From Flagellimonas marinaquae (GTDB lineage: Bacteria; Bacteroidota; Bacteroidia; Flavobacteriales; Flavobacteriaceae): a stretch of DNA of 64,000 bases. Made by a program: the position numbers and the translations under genes. The stretch spans positions 2,085,501 to 2,149,500 of the forward strand of contig NZ_CP092415.1 of assembly GCF_023716465.1 (NCBI RefSeq), in the 5' to 3' direction. Position 1 is the stretch's first letter; each line of letters opens with the position of its first letter. Positions 17,275 to 25,631 of this stretch are shown piece after piece. The notes beneath the pieces were generated by a model that did not search any database, had not been told where the DNA came from, and was given only the letters and a program-made list of their open reading frames with translations.

Positions 17275-18066
17275 ATGAGCAGTTTAAATAAAATATTGAT
17301 CCCTTTTGATTTTTCCGAGGCATCCGTAAATGCTTTGGAATACGTGGTCAACTTTGTAGGACCTGATCGTTCCATTGGGATCATGGGACTTTATGTGGGT
17401 GCTATGCCCATTACAGAGGCCGATAGCGACAAGTTGGGGAGCGATTTTGTAAAACTATTGGATTCGTTCAATGTGAGGCTTAAAGTGGCCCCGGAATTTA
17501 TTACAAAAACCGGAAGTGTAGTAAAAACCATTTTGGCCACGCAAGAAGAAAGCGGCGCAGATTTGATCATGATGGGCACAATGGGCGATAAAATTACGGA
17601 TGAAGCCATAACCAATACATCCAAGCTTGTTTTGGATGCGAACTGCCCCGTAATATCCGTGCCCTACGGAACCAGTATCAAAGAGCCAAAATCGATCGCC
17701 TTGGTTTTGGGAGGAGAAAAAATTGATGACAAGTCGGTTTTGGAGACCCTACTCGAGATTGCAAGATTTTTTAATGCCAAGGTACATGTATTGACAATTT
17801 ACAAGGATTCCGTGTATGACGAGGAGGCGGTCAAAGAATCTAACGAAAACCTGTTGGAATATTACTTGGAACATTTTTATGAAGAGCATTCATTTAGTAA
17901 AAATCAAGACGTGGAACAAGGAATCTTGGATTACATCAACGAGAAAAATATTGACCTATTGACCATATTGCCACGAAATCACACCGAAAAAAGTACCCCT
18001 TCCGAAGGTAGGTTAACAAAACTGTTGACCCTTCATTCGGAGATACCGGTACTGACTTTGGATTAA
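17275..18066 (+). CDS. Universal stress protein, tandem Usp domains, ATP motif degenerate
   Basis: A 263-residue, two-domain Usp protein. The first domain starts ILIPFDFSEASVNALE and has MGTMGDKITDEAITNTSKLV where an ATP-binding Usp would have G-2x-G-9x-G-S/T, so the motif is incomplete. The second domain (about 137-263) has lost it entirely (TILPRNH). It may sense or bind a partner without ATP. It heads an operon with an SLC13 permease, pckA and pfk, behind an FNR-type promoter, which suggests a role in energy limitation. Confidence 0.87.
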   Translation: MSSLNKILIPFDFSEASVNALEYVVNFVGPDRSIGIMGLYVGAMPITEADSDKLGSDFVKLLDSFNVRLKVAPEFITKTGSVVKTILATQEESGADLIMMGTMGDKITDEAITNTSKLVLDANCPVISVPYGTSIKEPKSIALVLGGEKIDDKSVLETLLEIARFFNAKVHVLTIYKDSVYDEEAVKESNENLLEYYLEHFYEEHSFSKNQDVEQGILDYINEKNIDLLTILPRNHTEKSTPSEGRLTKLLTLHSEIPVLTLD

Positions 18067-18082
18067 CCCTACACCTTTGAGC

Positions 18083-19918
18083 ATGCTGCCACTGCTATTA
18101 ATTTTAGGAATTACCATTTTACTGTTTATATGGGGGAAATTTCCTCCCGATGTTGTTGCGCTAATGGCCATGTTGGCACTTTATCTTACAGGAATTTTGG
18201 ACCTGGGTGAGACATTGACCGGATTTAGCAACCCGACCGTAATTATGATCGCGGCCCTTTTTATAATTGGTGAAGGGCTGTCCAGAACCGGTTGGACCGC
18301 CATGGCCGGACAGTTTTTTGTGAAGTGGGCAAGGCGGAACATCTCCCGCTTACTGGTAATAGTAACTCTAGGCTCCAGTTTGTTGTCCGGTTTTGTAAGT
18401 AATACAGGAACGGTTGCCGCATTGCTCCCGGTAAGTGTAACTGCAGCTTGGAATGCCGGGACCTTACCCTCTAAACTATTGATCCCTGTCGCATTCGGCT
18501 CCAATACGGGCGGATTACTGACGTTAACGGGTACACCTCCCAACATTATAGTGAGCAATGCCTTGGTGGAAAATGGATTTACCGGATTTTCGTTCTTTGA
18601 ATTTGGCTTGATAGGAGTGCCCTTACTTATTATTTCGGTGCTATATTTTAGGTACATCGGGTACAGGTTGCTTCCGTCCCATAGAACCAAAAATAAGCCC
18701 ATGGCCATTGATCAAGAGATGCATAAATGGATCGAAAATTATAGCATTGGGGATAACTTGTATCGACTTAGGATCCGGTCAATGTCGCAATTGATCAACA
18801 CAAAAATAGGGGATTGGAACTTTGAAGGGGAGCACAAGGTTTCCGTAATGCGTTTAAAACGAAGACATCCCAATAAATTGCAGAGAATACCGCAATTTGT
18901 GGAGATGCCCGGACTGGACACGGAAATGCGGTATCACGATATAATCACCGTAAAAGGAGAGCCAGAGGATGTGGACAAACTCGTCCTAAAGTTTCACTTG
19001 GGGGTAATACCTACCAAGCCCGAAACCGATATGCTCAAAAAGGAACTGATCAACCAAGAAGTGGGTATGGCGGAAATGATCATTACACCTAAATCGGTAT
19101 TTGTAGGGAAGACCATTAATCTGGGGCATTATTTGCGCCAGGCAGGAGTACAACTACTGGCGGTTTCTAGGGATAATGCCCCATTGACCGGCAAAATTAA
19201 AATTAAAGCGGGGGATGCGTTCGTTATTCGTGGACAGTGGGAAAACATAATATCCCTAAAATCCATGTACGAGAACCTGGTAATATCCGGAAGCCCCGAA
19301 GCACTTGCCAAAAATGTGGACCAGCTCACTACAAGGAGCTATATTGCTATGGGGACCTTGGTCCTGATGATTCTCCTTTTGGTGTTTAAAATATTGCCAG
19401 GAGCCATAGCAGCACTGATTTGTGCCGGAATTATGATGCTGACCGGATGTGTGCCCATTTCCAAAGCGTACAAAGGGATCAGCTGGACCAGCGTAGTGAT
19501 GATAGCAGCAATGATTCCCATGGGATTGGCACTGCAAAAAACTGGGGTTGCGCAATTGGCCGCCAATAGTTTGGTGAACACATTGGGGAGCATACACCCA
19601 GTGGCCTTATTGGCAGGTATTTTTCTATTGACTGCGGCTTTTAGCCAAACCATAAACAACTCAGCGACCGCAGTTTTAATGGCTCCGATAGCCATAATGG
19701 CGTCGATGACATTAGGGGTTTCCCCAAAACCATTTATGATCGCAGTGGCCGTGAGCGCATCTACCGCATTTTTGACGCCCGTGGGTACCACTACGAATGC
19801 AATGGTAATGGCGGCGGGCGGATATAAATTTATGGATTACGTAAAAGTAGGAGGCCCTTTGCTACTATTTTTCTTTATCGCAACACTAATATTGGTTCCA
19901 TGGATATGGAGCTTCTAA
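18083..19918 (+). CDS. SLC13/DASS-type anion permease with RCK_C (TrkA-C) domains
   Basis: About 611 residues from the ATG at 18083 (a TTG two codons earlier is possible). Two blocks of membrane helices flank a cytoplasmic segment (about 205-410) that contains two TrkA-C-like domains. The transport motifs FVSNTGTVAALLPV and FSQTINNSATAVLMAP resemble the SNT motifs of SLC13 sodium-dependent carboxylate or sulfate carriers. The substrate could be a dicarboxylate such as succinate, or sulfate. Its place between usp and pckA favours a C4-dicarboxylate, which is inference. It begins 16 bp after usp and ends 18 bp before pckA. Confidence 0.85.
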   Translation: MLPLLLILGITILLFIWGKFPPDVVALMAMLALYLTGILDLGETLTGFSNPTVIMIAALFIIGEGLSRTGWTAMAGQFFVKWARRNISRLLVIVTLGSSLLSGFVSNTGTVAALLPVSVTAAWNAGTLPSKLLIPVAFGSNTGGLLTLTGTPPNIIVSNALVENGFTGFSFFEFGLIGVPLLIISVLYFRYIGYRLLPSHRTKNKPMAIDQEMHKWIENYSIGDNLYRLRIRSMSQLINTKIGDWNFEGEHKVSVMRLKRRHPNKLQRIPQFVEMPGLDTEMRYHDIITVKGEPEDVDKLVLKFHLGVIPTKPETDMLKKELINQEVGMAEMIITPKSVFVGKTINLGHYLRQAGVQLLAVSRDNAPLTGKIKIKAGDAFVIRGQWENIISLKSMYENLVISGSPEALAKNVDQLTTRSYIAMGTLVLMILLLVFKILPGAIAALICAGIMMLTGCVPISKAYKGISWTSVVMIAAMIPMGLALQKTGVAQLAANSLVNTLGSIHPVALLAGIFLLTAAFSQTINNSATAVLMAPIAIMASMTLGVSPKPFMIAVAVSASTAFLTPVGTTTNAMVMAAGGYKFMDYVKVGGPLLLFFFIATLILVPWIWSF

Positions 19919-19936
19919 CAATTAAATACAGCAGAT

Positions 19937-21553
19937 ATGAGCACAACAAAAGACCTAAGTAAGTATGGATTAAAAAACGTCCGGGCACAATGGAACCTCG
20001 ACGCCGAAACTTTACAGAAGATCACAGTAGAAAAAAACATGGGAGTAGAGACCGATAATGGAACTCTCTGTGTAAATACTGGCAAGTTTACCGGTCGTTC
20101 GCCCAAAGATCGTTTTTTGGTTAAGGACGATTATACCAAGGACAAAATTTGGTGGGGACGGATCAACAAGCCTATTTCTCCGGAAAATTTCGACAAGTTA
20201 TACGATGAGGTGACCAATTATCTCGAAGGAAAAGAAGTTTATGTGCGGGATGCAGCCGTTTGTGCCGATCCAAAATATAAAATGAATGTAAGAACGGTAA
20301 CGGAATATCCGTGGTCCAACTACTTCATTAAAAATATGTTCTTAAGGCTGGACGAAAGTGAATTGGATAATTTTGAGGAGGAATGGTTGGTACTTTGCGC
20401 CCCAGGTTATGAAGCTTCAAACCCTAAAGACTTTGGGGTCATCAGTGGAAACTTCTCCATTTTGAACTTTACCAGAAAAATTGCCTTGGTGGCCGGTTCC
20501 GCGTATACGGGCGAAATGAAAAAAGGGATATTCTCTGCACTGAACCTTATTCTTCCGACCGAAAAAGAAGTGCTCCCAATGCACTGTTCCGCTAATGTGG
20601 GAGAAGGTGGGGATACCGCGATTTTCTTTGGACTGTCCGGAACGGGAAAAACCACCTTGTCCGCTGATCCAGACCGGAAATTGATCGGTGACGATGAGCA
20701 TGGTTGGACAAAGGAAAATACAATCTTCAATTTTGAAGGAGGGTGCTATGCCAAAGTAATCGACCTTACCGAAGAAAAAGAGCCGGATATTTACAGGGCC
20801 ATCCGCCCTGGGGCACTTTTGGAAAATGTGGTCTTTAAAGAGGGTACCAAAGAAGTTGACTTTTTTGATAGCAGCATCACGCAGAACACTAGGGTAAGCT
20901 ATCCTATTGATCATATAGACAATATCCAAACACCATCCTACGCGTCCAACCCTACAAATATCTTTTTCTTAACTTGTGATGCGTTCGGGGTATTGCCTCC
21001 GGTATCCAAACTGACCCCAGGTCAGGCTGCATACCACTTTATTTCTGGATATACCGCTAAAGTAGCCGGGACCGAAGCAGGTATTACAGAGCCGGTACCA
21101 TCGTTCTCCGCATGTTTTGGAGAGCCGTTTATGCCACTTCACCCTGCCGTTTATGCAGAAATGCTGAGCAATAAAATGAAGGAAGCCGGTGTAAATGTTT
21201 GGTTGATAAACACAGGATGGAGCGGTGGACCTTACGGGGTAGGGTCTAGGATAAAATTAAAGTACACAAGAGCCATGATCTCTGCCATACTTGAAGGTAA
21301 ATTGGACGATGTGGAGTTTGATACCCATCCAATTTTTGGATTGAACATGCCCAAGTATTGTCCAGGGGTTCCGACCGAGATTTTGGATCCAATGAACACT
21401 TGGTTGCAAAAAGGAGCATATGTGAGCAAGGCGATACAATTGGCGCATTCGTTCCATATCAATTTCGATAAATTTGCCAGTGAGGCATCCGAAGAAATTT
21501 TAAATGGAGGGCCACTGATTGACTCTCACCACAGTTTGGGAGAGCATTTATAG
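19937..21553 (+). CDS. pckA: Phosphoenolpyruvate carboxykinase (ATP)
   Basis: A 538-residue enzyme that interconverts oxaloacetate plus ATP with phosphoenolpyruvate, carbon dioxide and ADP. It has the kinase-1a P-loop GLSGTGKTTLSADP (G232-K238), the kinase-2 region LIGDDEHGW and the substrate-binding start NTGKFTGRSPKDRF. Length matches the ATP-dependent family. It sits in an operon behind an FNR-type promoter together with an anion permease and phosphofructokinase, an arrangement that would suit carboxylation of PEP with ATP gain during fermentation as well as gluconeogenesis. Confidence 0.96.
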   Translation: MSTTKDLSKYGLKNVRAQWNLDAETLQKITVEKNMGVETDNGTLCVNTGKFTGRSPKDRFLVKDDYTKDKIWWGRINKPISPENFDKLYDEVTNYLEGKEVYVRDAAVCADPKYKMNVRTVTEYPWSNYFIKNMFLRLDESELDNFEEEWLVLCAPGYEASNPKDFGVISGNFSILNFTRKIALVAGSAYTGEMKKGIFSALNLILPTEKEVLPMHCSANVGEGGDTAIFFGLSGTGKTTLSADPDRKLIGDDEHGWTKENTIFNFEGGCYAKVIDLTEEKEPDIYRAIRPGALLENVVFKEGTKEVDFFDSSITQNTRVSYPIDHIDNIQTPSYASNPTNIFFLTCDAFGVLPPVSKLTPGQAAYHFISGYTAKVAGTEAGITEPVPSFSACFGEPFMPLHPAVYAEMLSNKMKEAGVNVWLINTGWSGGPYGVGSRIKLKYTRAMISAILEGKLDDVEFDTHPIFGLNMPKYCPGVPTEILDPMNTWLQKGAYVSKAIQLAHSFHINFDKFASEASEEILNGGPLIDSHHSLGEHL

Positions 21554-21572
21554 GATCATGAAATTTTAACAA

Positions 21573-22889
21573 GTGGACAATACTGATAGATTTAACATAG
21601 AAAATTTAGGGGCGCCCCAATATAGGTCGCCCCTAAAACTTAGTACCGTAGAAGGAGACCAAATATTCAATTTTGTAAGCGAATCGAATAGGTTGATCTT
21701 TGACCTGTCCATGGAACATTACAATCAATGTTTGACTGATGGCGTGCAGCCGGTTTGTTTGGAAAAGGCCGGACCCAGACAAGACATTTTTTTCGATGCC
21801 GAAAACGCCACAGCAGCCATTGTAACCTGTGGTGGGTTGTGCCCGGGCATAAACAACGTGATCCGGGGATTGGTTATGGCCCTACATTATTTTTATGGAG
21901 TGAAAAAAATTCTGGGCGTGCCGTATGGGTACGAAGGCCTAAATCCCGAAAAAGGACATAAGCTCACGGAATTGACCCCGGATAAGGTTAAGGACATCCA
22001 TCAATTTGGGGGTACATTTTTAGGTTCATCTAGGGGTGGGCAAGACGTTTCCGTTATGGTGGACACCTTGGAGGCCAACCAAATAGATATGCTCTTTGCC
22101 ATTGGGGGAGACGGTACCCTGAAAGGTGTAAACGCGCTGGGCGAGGAAATCTCCAAAAGAAACGCTAAAATAAGCGTGGTCGGGATTCCCAAGACCATAG
22201 ACAATGATATAGACCTTATCGACGAATCTTTTGGTTTTGAAACCGCTTTTGATGTGGCCAGTCCCATTTTACGAGATGCCCACAACGAAGCAACCGGGGC
22301 CTATAACGGAATATCCATTATTAAATTAATGGGAAGGGATAGTGGTTTTATTGCTGCTTCGGCAGCCTTGGCCATGCCCGTGGTAAACTTTGTACTGGTG
22401 CCAGAAATGGATTTTAAACTCGATGGTGAGGGAGGTTTCCTCAAAGTTTTGGAAAAACGCTTGCAGAAAAAAAAGCACGCTGTAATTGTTGTCGCCGAAG
22501 GAGCCGGGCAACAGCTCTTTACGGAGAAGACCATTGTAAAGGATGCCTCCGGAAACATACAGCATGAGGATATCGGTGTTTTCCTAAAAGAAAAAATTAC
22601 AGAGTATTTTAAAGATAAAATCCCGGTTACCATAAAATACATAGACCCAAGTTATATTGTTCGGTGTGCACCGGCCAACTCCAGCGATAGCGTTTTTTGC
22701 AGTCGATTGGCCTACCATGCAGTACATGGCGCAATGGCCGGTAAAACCAAGTTTGTTGCCAGTAGGGTAAATAACAATTATGTTTACGTGCCCATATCCG
22801 AAGTAACCAAGAAAAGAAAAAAGATAGACTTGGAAGGTGAGTTCTGGTTTTCCGTACTACAAAGTACTGGACAACCTTTCTCTATGTGA
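21573..22889 (+). CDS. pfkA: 6-phosphofructokinase, plant-type ATP-PFK clade
   Basis: A 438-residue protein using a GTG start at 21573; the nearby ATG at 21558 hits a stop after three codons. It has CGGLCPGINNVIRG, GGDGT (178-182) and PKTIDND (206-212, catalytic D210). GGDG is the ATP-type phosphate-donor motif, while Lys in PKTIDND is seen in PPi-type and plant-like enzymes; the combination fits the long ATP-dependent clade. It commits fructose 6-phosphate to glycolysis. It lies 19 bp after pckA and ends the usp operon. Donor specificity should be regarded as probable, not certain. Confidence 0.9.
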   Translation: MDNTDRFNIENLGAPQYRSPLKLSTVEGDQIFNFVSESNRLIFDLSMEHYNQCLTDGVQPVCLEKAGPRQDIFFDAENATAAIVTCGGLCPGINNVIRGLVMALHYFYGVKKILGVPYGYEGLNPEKGHKLTELTPDKVKDIHQFGGTFLGSSRGGQDVSVMVDTLEANQIDMLFAIGGDGTLKGVNALGEEISKRNAKISVVGIPKTIDNDIDLIDESFGFETAFDVASPILRDAHNEATGAYNGISIIKLMGRDSGFIAASAALAMPVVNFVLVPEMDFKLDGEGGFLKVLEKRLQKKKHAVIVVAEGAGQQLFTEKTIVKDASGNIQHEDIGVFLKEKITEYFKDKIPVTIKYIDPSYIVRCAPANSSDSVFCSRLAYHAVHGAMAGKTKFVASRVNNNYVYVPISEVTKKRKKIDLEGEFWFSVLQSTGQPFSM

Positions 22890-22909
22890 TAAATTGATGG
22901 TTCTTAAAC

Positions 22910-22952
22910 TGACAATTGTCATTAAATTTTATGCATAGTAATACTAGATTTG
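22910..22952 (+). promoter_or_regulatory. CRP/FNR-type operator and promoter of the hibernation factor gene
   Basis: The perfect palindrome TGACAATTGTCA (22910-22921) precedes TAGATTTG (22945-22952) by exactly 23 bp. The predicted transcription start near 22958 lies 16 bp before the ATG at 22974. Confidence 0.78.
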
Positions 22953-22973
22953 AATATAATCAAAACAATAATC

Positions 22974-23273
22974 ATGGAAGTACATGTTCAATATCAAAAA
23001 ATGATGACTAGTGAATCATTGACCGAATTGTTAATGAAAAAACTAGAGAGTTTGGAAAATAAATATAACTGGTTGATCAAGGCCAACGTACTTTTTAAAA
23101 CAGAGAACGATAAATCCGGAGAGGGTAAAATTTGTGAAATTGAACTGAGTGCCCCAGGCCCTAGAATTTTTGCCAAATCGGATACCGATGATTTTGAAAA
23201 GTCCATGTCCAAGACAATCGAGGATTTAAGAAGGCAACTTGAGAAAAGACAAGCTACGTTTTCTACCCATTAA
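22974..23273 (+). CDS. hpf: HPF/RaiA-family ribosome hibernation factor
   Basis: A 99-residue protein of the short HPF type from the ATG at 22974. An in-frame TTG at 22950 falls inside the -7 promoter element and is excluded. Features are a beta-alpha-beta-beta-beta-alpha pattern with MEVHVQYQKM, the helix LTELLMKKLESLENKY, and a basic C-terminal helix IEDLRRQLEKRQ. Such proteins bind the 30S decoding region and silence or dimerise ribosomes. It has its own FNR-type promoter and is followed by a lipoprotein gene 44 bp later. Confidence 0.82.
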   Translation: MEVHVQYQKMMTSESLTELLMKKLESLENKYNWLIKANVLFKTENDKSGEGKICEIELSAPGPRIFAKSDTDDFEKSMSKTIEDLRRQLEKRQATFSTH

Positions 23274-23317
23274 TTTAACAGAGAGATCAATACTGTGCGT
23301 TAATCCATAAATCCAAT

Positions 23318-23947
23318 ATGATGAAATTAAAAATCGTAGTCATAAGCATGTTGCTCCTTTTGGGATGCTCCTCTACCAGGTTGGTCTCGACCTGGAAAAA
23401 TCCCGATATAGTATTATTTGATGCGTACCAGGTGCTCGTTGTGGGGATGATACAGGACGACAGTGCCCGAATGGAGTACGAAACCAAGTTTGTGGAGGTG
23501 CTCAAAGAAAAAGGAGTGGACGCCGTGCGCAGTATTGATCTTTTTGATGTAGAGTTTACATCTGTCAAAAGAACCGAAAAGGAATTGGAAGAGGTGGAAC
23601 AACAATTGTTGGACAAAGGATTCGATGCCATTTTGGTGAGCAAAGTGGTGGGTACCGAAAATAGAAGAACATTTAAAGAGCATATTAACGATGTGGACAA
23701 AATGTTCATGAGGTTTACCAATGATTATCTGGAACACCAAGAAATATATTATGATCCCGAATATTACGAGACATTCAACATTTATCATTCGGAGACATCG
23801 CTCTACTGTATCTGCGTAGGAAAGGAAATAGAGTTGATTTGGAGGGGAGAAGTGGATGTAACCGAGCCTGCCAACGTCAACAAAGCCATAGATACCTACA
23901 TAAAAGTGGTTACAAAATCAATGGGAGAACACGATGTAATTTTTTAG
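23318..23947 (+). CDS. Lipoprotein of unknown function
   Basis: A 209-residue protein with an N-terminal signal and lipobox LLLLGCSSTR (Cys at about 17), so it is predicted to be membrane-anchored. The mature part starts STWKNPD and contains LVVGMIQDDSARMEYETKF, a pattern seen in small Bacteroidota lipoproteins. No catalytic motif is evident. It follows hpf with a 44-bp gap and may be co-transcribed from the FNR-type promoter. Its stop codon overlaps by 4 bp the stop of a small convergent gene. Confidence 0.75.
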   Translation: MMKLKIVVISMLLLLGCSSTRLVSTWKNPDIVLFDAYQVLVVGMIQDDSARMEYETKFVEVLKEKGVDAVRSIDLFDVEFTSVKRTEKELEEVEQQLLDKGFDAILVSKVVGTENRRTFKEHINDVDKMFMRFTNDYLEHQEIYYDPEYYETFNIYHSETSLYCICVGKEIELIWRGEVDVTEPANVNKAIDTYIKVVTKSMGEHDVIF

Positions 23948-24093
23948 GAAGATAGACCGATTGCTTCCAGTACGCCCAGCATATCCAAAAGAATCAAAAC
24001 GGGAATGGATATTAATATCACGATCAAAACAAAAACCATGATTCGCAAAAAGCCCACCATGAGTTTGTTCCCTATGCTAATTTCATTTGCCAT
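23944..24093 (-). CDS. Small hydrophobic membrane protein, 49 residues
   Basis: Starting from ATG at 24093, the frame encodes MANEISIGNKLM, then one long hydrophobic helix (about 13-39, including VFVLIVILISIPVLILL), and ends LEAIGLSS. It has a purine-rich AAGGAAA stretch 10-15 bp upstream and otherwise empty surroundings. Its stop overlaps the convergent lipoprotein stop. Coding status is inferred from the uninterrupted hydrophobic helix with charged flanks; no family is recognised. Confidence 0.5.
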   Translation of the reverse strand: MANEISIGNKLMVGFLRIMVFVLIVILISIPVLILLDMLGVLEAIGLSS

Positions 24094-24198
24094 AATAGTG
24101 TAATTTCCTTCAATTTACGGAAATATTTGCGCATTTACTATAGATGTTGGTGCACTATTCGACTAACGGACAGCTTTTTAGTATATACTGTTAACCGA

Positions 24199-25590
24199 TC
24201 AATCCGTCTCTTTTTGTTTTTTACTGAGAAGTTTGGCCAAATCTTCCAGCGTTATCCCTTTGGTTTCCGGCATCATAAAAATTACCCATAATAATTGCAG
24301 GACCATCATAAAGGCGAAGAAGATAAAGATCGGCCACGGGTTTTCTTTAAAAATACCTATTTCTGCATCCAAAAAAGTAGGGGTGAGCAAAGTGATCAAT
24401 GCCGCAAAAACCCAATGGGTACTCGTACCCCAGGACTGTCCGTAGGAACGGACCTTATTGGGGAAAATCTCCGAGATAAATACCCATACCACCGCACCCT
24501 GACCAACAGCATGGGAAGCAATAAACACCAAGATAAAAGTAAGCAGCAATACCGAACTTGCTCCGGAATAAAAACACCAGCCAACCATGGCCAAACTTAT
24601 AATATAGCCGATGGAACCTATATACATGAGTTGCTTTCTGCCGAGTTTATCAATTAAAGAAATACCCACAAAAGTGAAAATCAAATTGATCACCCCAATG
24701 GAAATGGAACTAAAGAGTGACTCGCCGGAAGCCAATCCGGCACGCTCCAATATTTCGGGGGCGTAATACAAAACAAAATTGATGCCCGAGAGTTGATTAA
24801 AAAATGCAATCAAAAAAGCCAATACCAGGGGACGGTTATATTTTCCCGAGAATAAACTGTCGCTCTTTTTTTCCTTGGTCTCGTATATGGCGATTTTTAT
24901 CTCTTCCAAATATACGGTTGCCTTTTCCTGGGCTGTTCCCAAAAGAACAATGGACTCTTTAACAATGGCATCACTACGGTTTTTAAGCAACAGCCATCGT
25001 GGACTATTGGGTATGTTGAACACCATAAGGGTATAGATAAGGGCAGGAAGTCCTTCTATGCCTAACATCCAGCGCCAGGCAATATTCTCGTCAAAGAGTA
25101 TTCCGATCAGATAGTTGGAGATAAAAGCGACCAAAATGCCAAAAACAATATTAAATTGGTACATGGCCGTTAATCTGCCCCTGGTCTGGGGAGTAGAAAT
25201 TTCCGAAATGTAAACTGGAGCGGCCACGGAAGAGGCGCCAACCCCAATGCCACCAATAAACCTAAAAACCGAAAAAGTGTAAGCTTCTGGAGCAAATGCA
25301 GAGCCAATAGCCGAAACAAAGTAGAGCACGCCGATCCAGAACAAGGTTTTCTTGCGGCCCAAAAGATCCGTGGGCAACCCTCCAAAAAGTGCACCCAATA
25401 CCGTTCCCCAAAGCGCCATGGACATGATAAATATACCGTGGAAGGTAAAAATGGAATCTCCCAAGAACCAATTGGTGTCCCAGATTTCTTTAATGGGTTG
25501 GTTGGCACCGGAAATAACAACAGTATCAAAACCAAACAAAAATCCCGCGAGGGCCGCGGTCAATGAAATTCTAAAAATACGCTTGTCCAT
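24199..25590 (-). CDS. Sugar-porter family MFS transporter
   Basis: A 463-residue, 12-helix protein with sugar-porter signatures: AGFLFGFDTVVISGAN in helix 1, LLGRKK after helix 2, YISEISTPQTRGRL after helix 4, a DKLGRK repeat in the second half, and the C-terminal PETKGITLEDL. These proteins carry hexoses, pentoses or inositols, usually with protons. The sugar cannot be named. It is followed on the same strand by nothing closer than the small membrane gene; kdtA lies 41 bp upstream and may be co-transcribed. Confidence 0.93.
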   Translation of the reverse strand: MDKRIFRISLTAALAGFLFGFDTVVISGANQPIKEIWDTNWFLGDSIFTFHGIFIMSMALWGTVLGALFGGLPTDLLGRKKTLFWIGVLYFVSAIGSAFAPEAYTFSVFRFIGGIGVGASSVAAPVYISEISTPQTRGRLTAMYQFNIVFGILVAFISNYLIGILFDENIAWRWMLGIEGLPALIYTLMVFNIPNSPRWLLLKNRSDAIVKESIVLLGTAQEKATVYLEEIKIAIYETKEKKSDSLFSGKYNRPLVLAFLIAFFNQLSGINFVLYYAPEILERAGLASGESLFSSISIGVINLIFTFVGISLIDKLGRKQLMYIGSIGYIISLAMVGWCFYSGASSVLLLTFILVFIASHAVGQGAVVWVFISEIFPNKVRSYGQSWGTSTHWVFAALITLLTPTFLDAEIGIFKENPWPIFIFFAFMMVLQLLWVIFMMPETKGITLEDLAKLLSKKQKETD

Positions 25591-25631
25591 GGAGAATGAC
25601 TTTCGCTAAAGCTAACCAAAATTTAAATATT

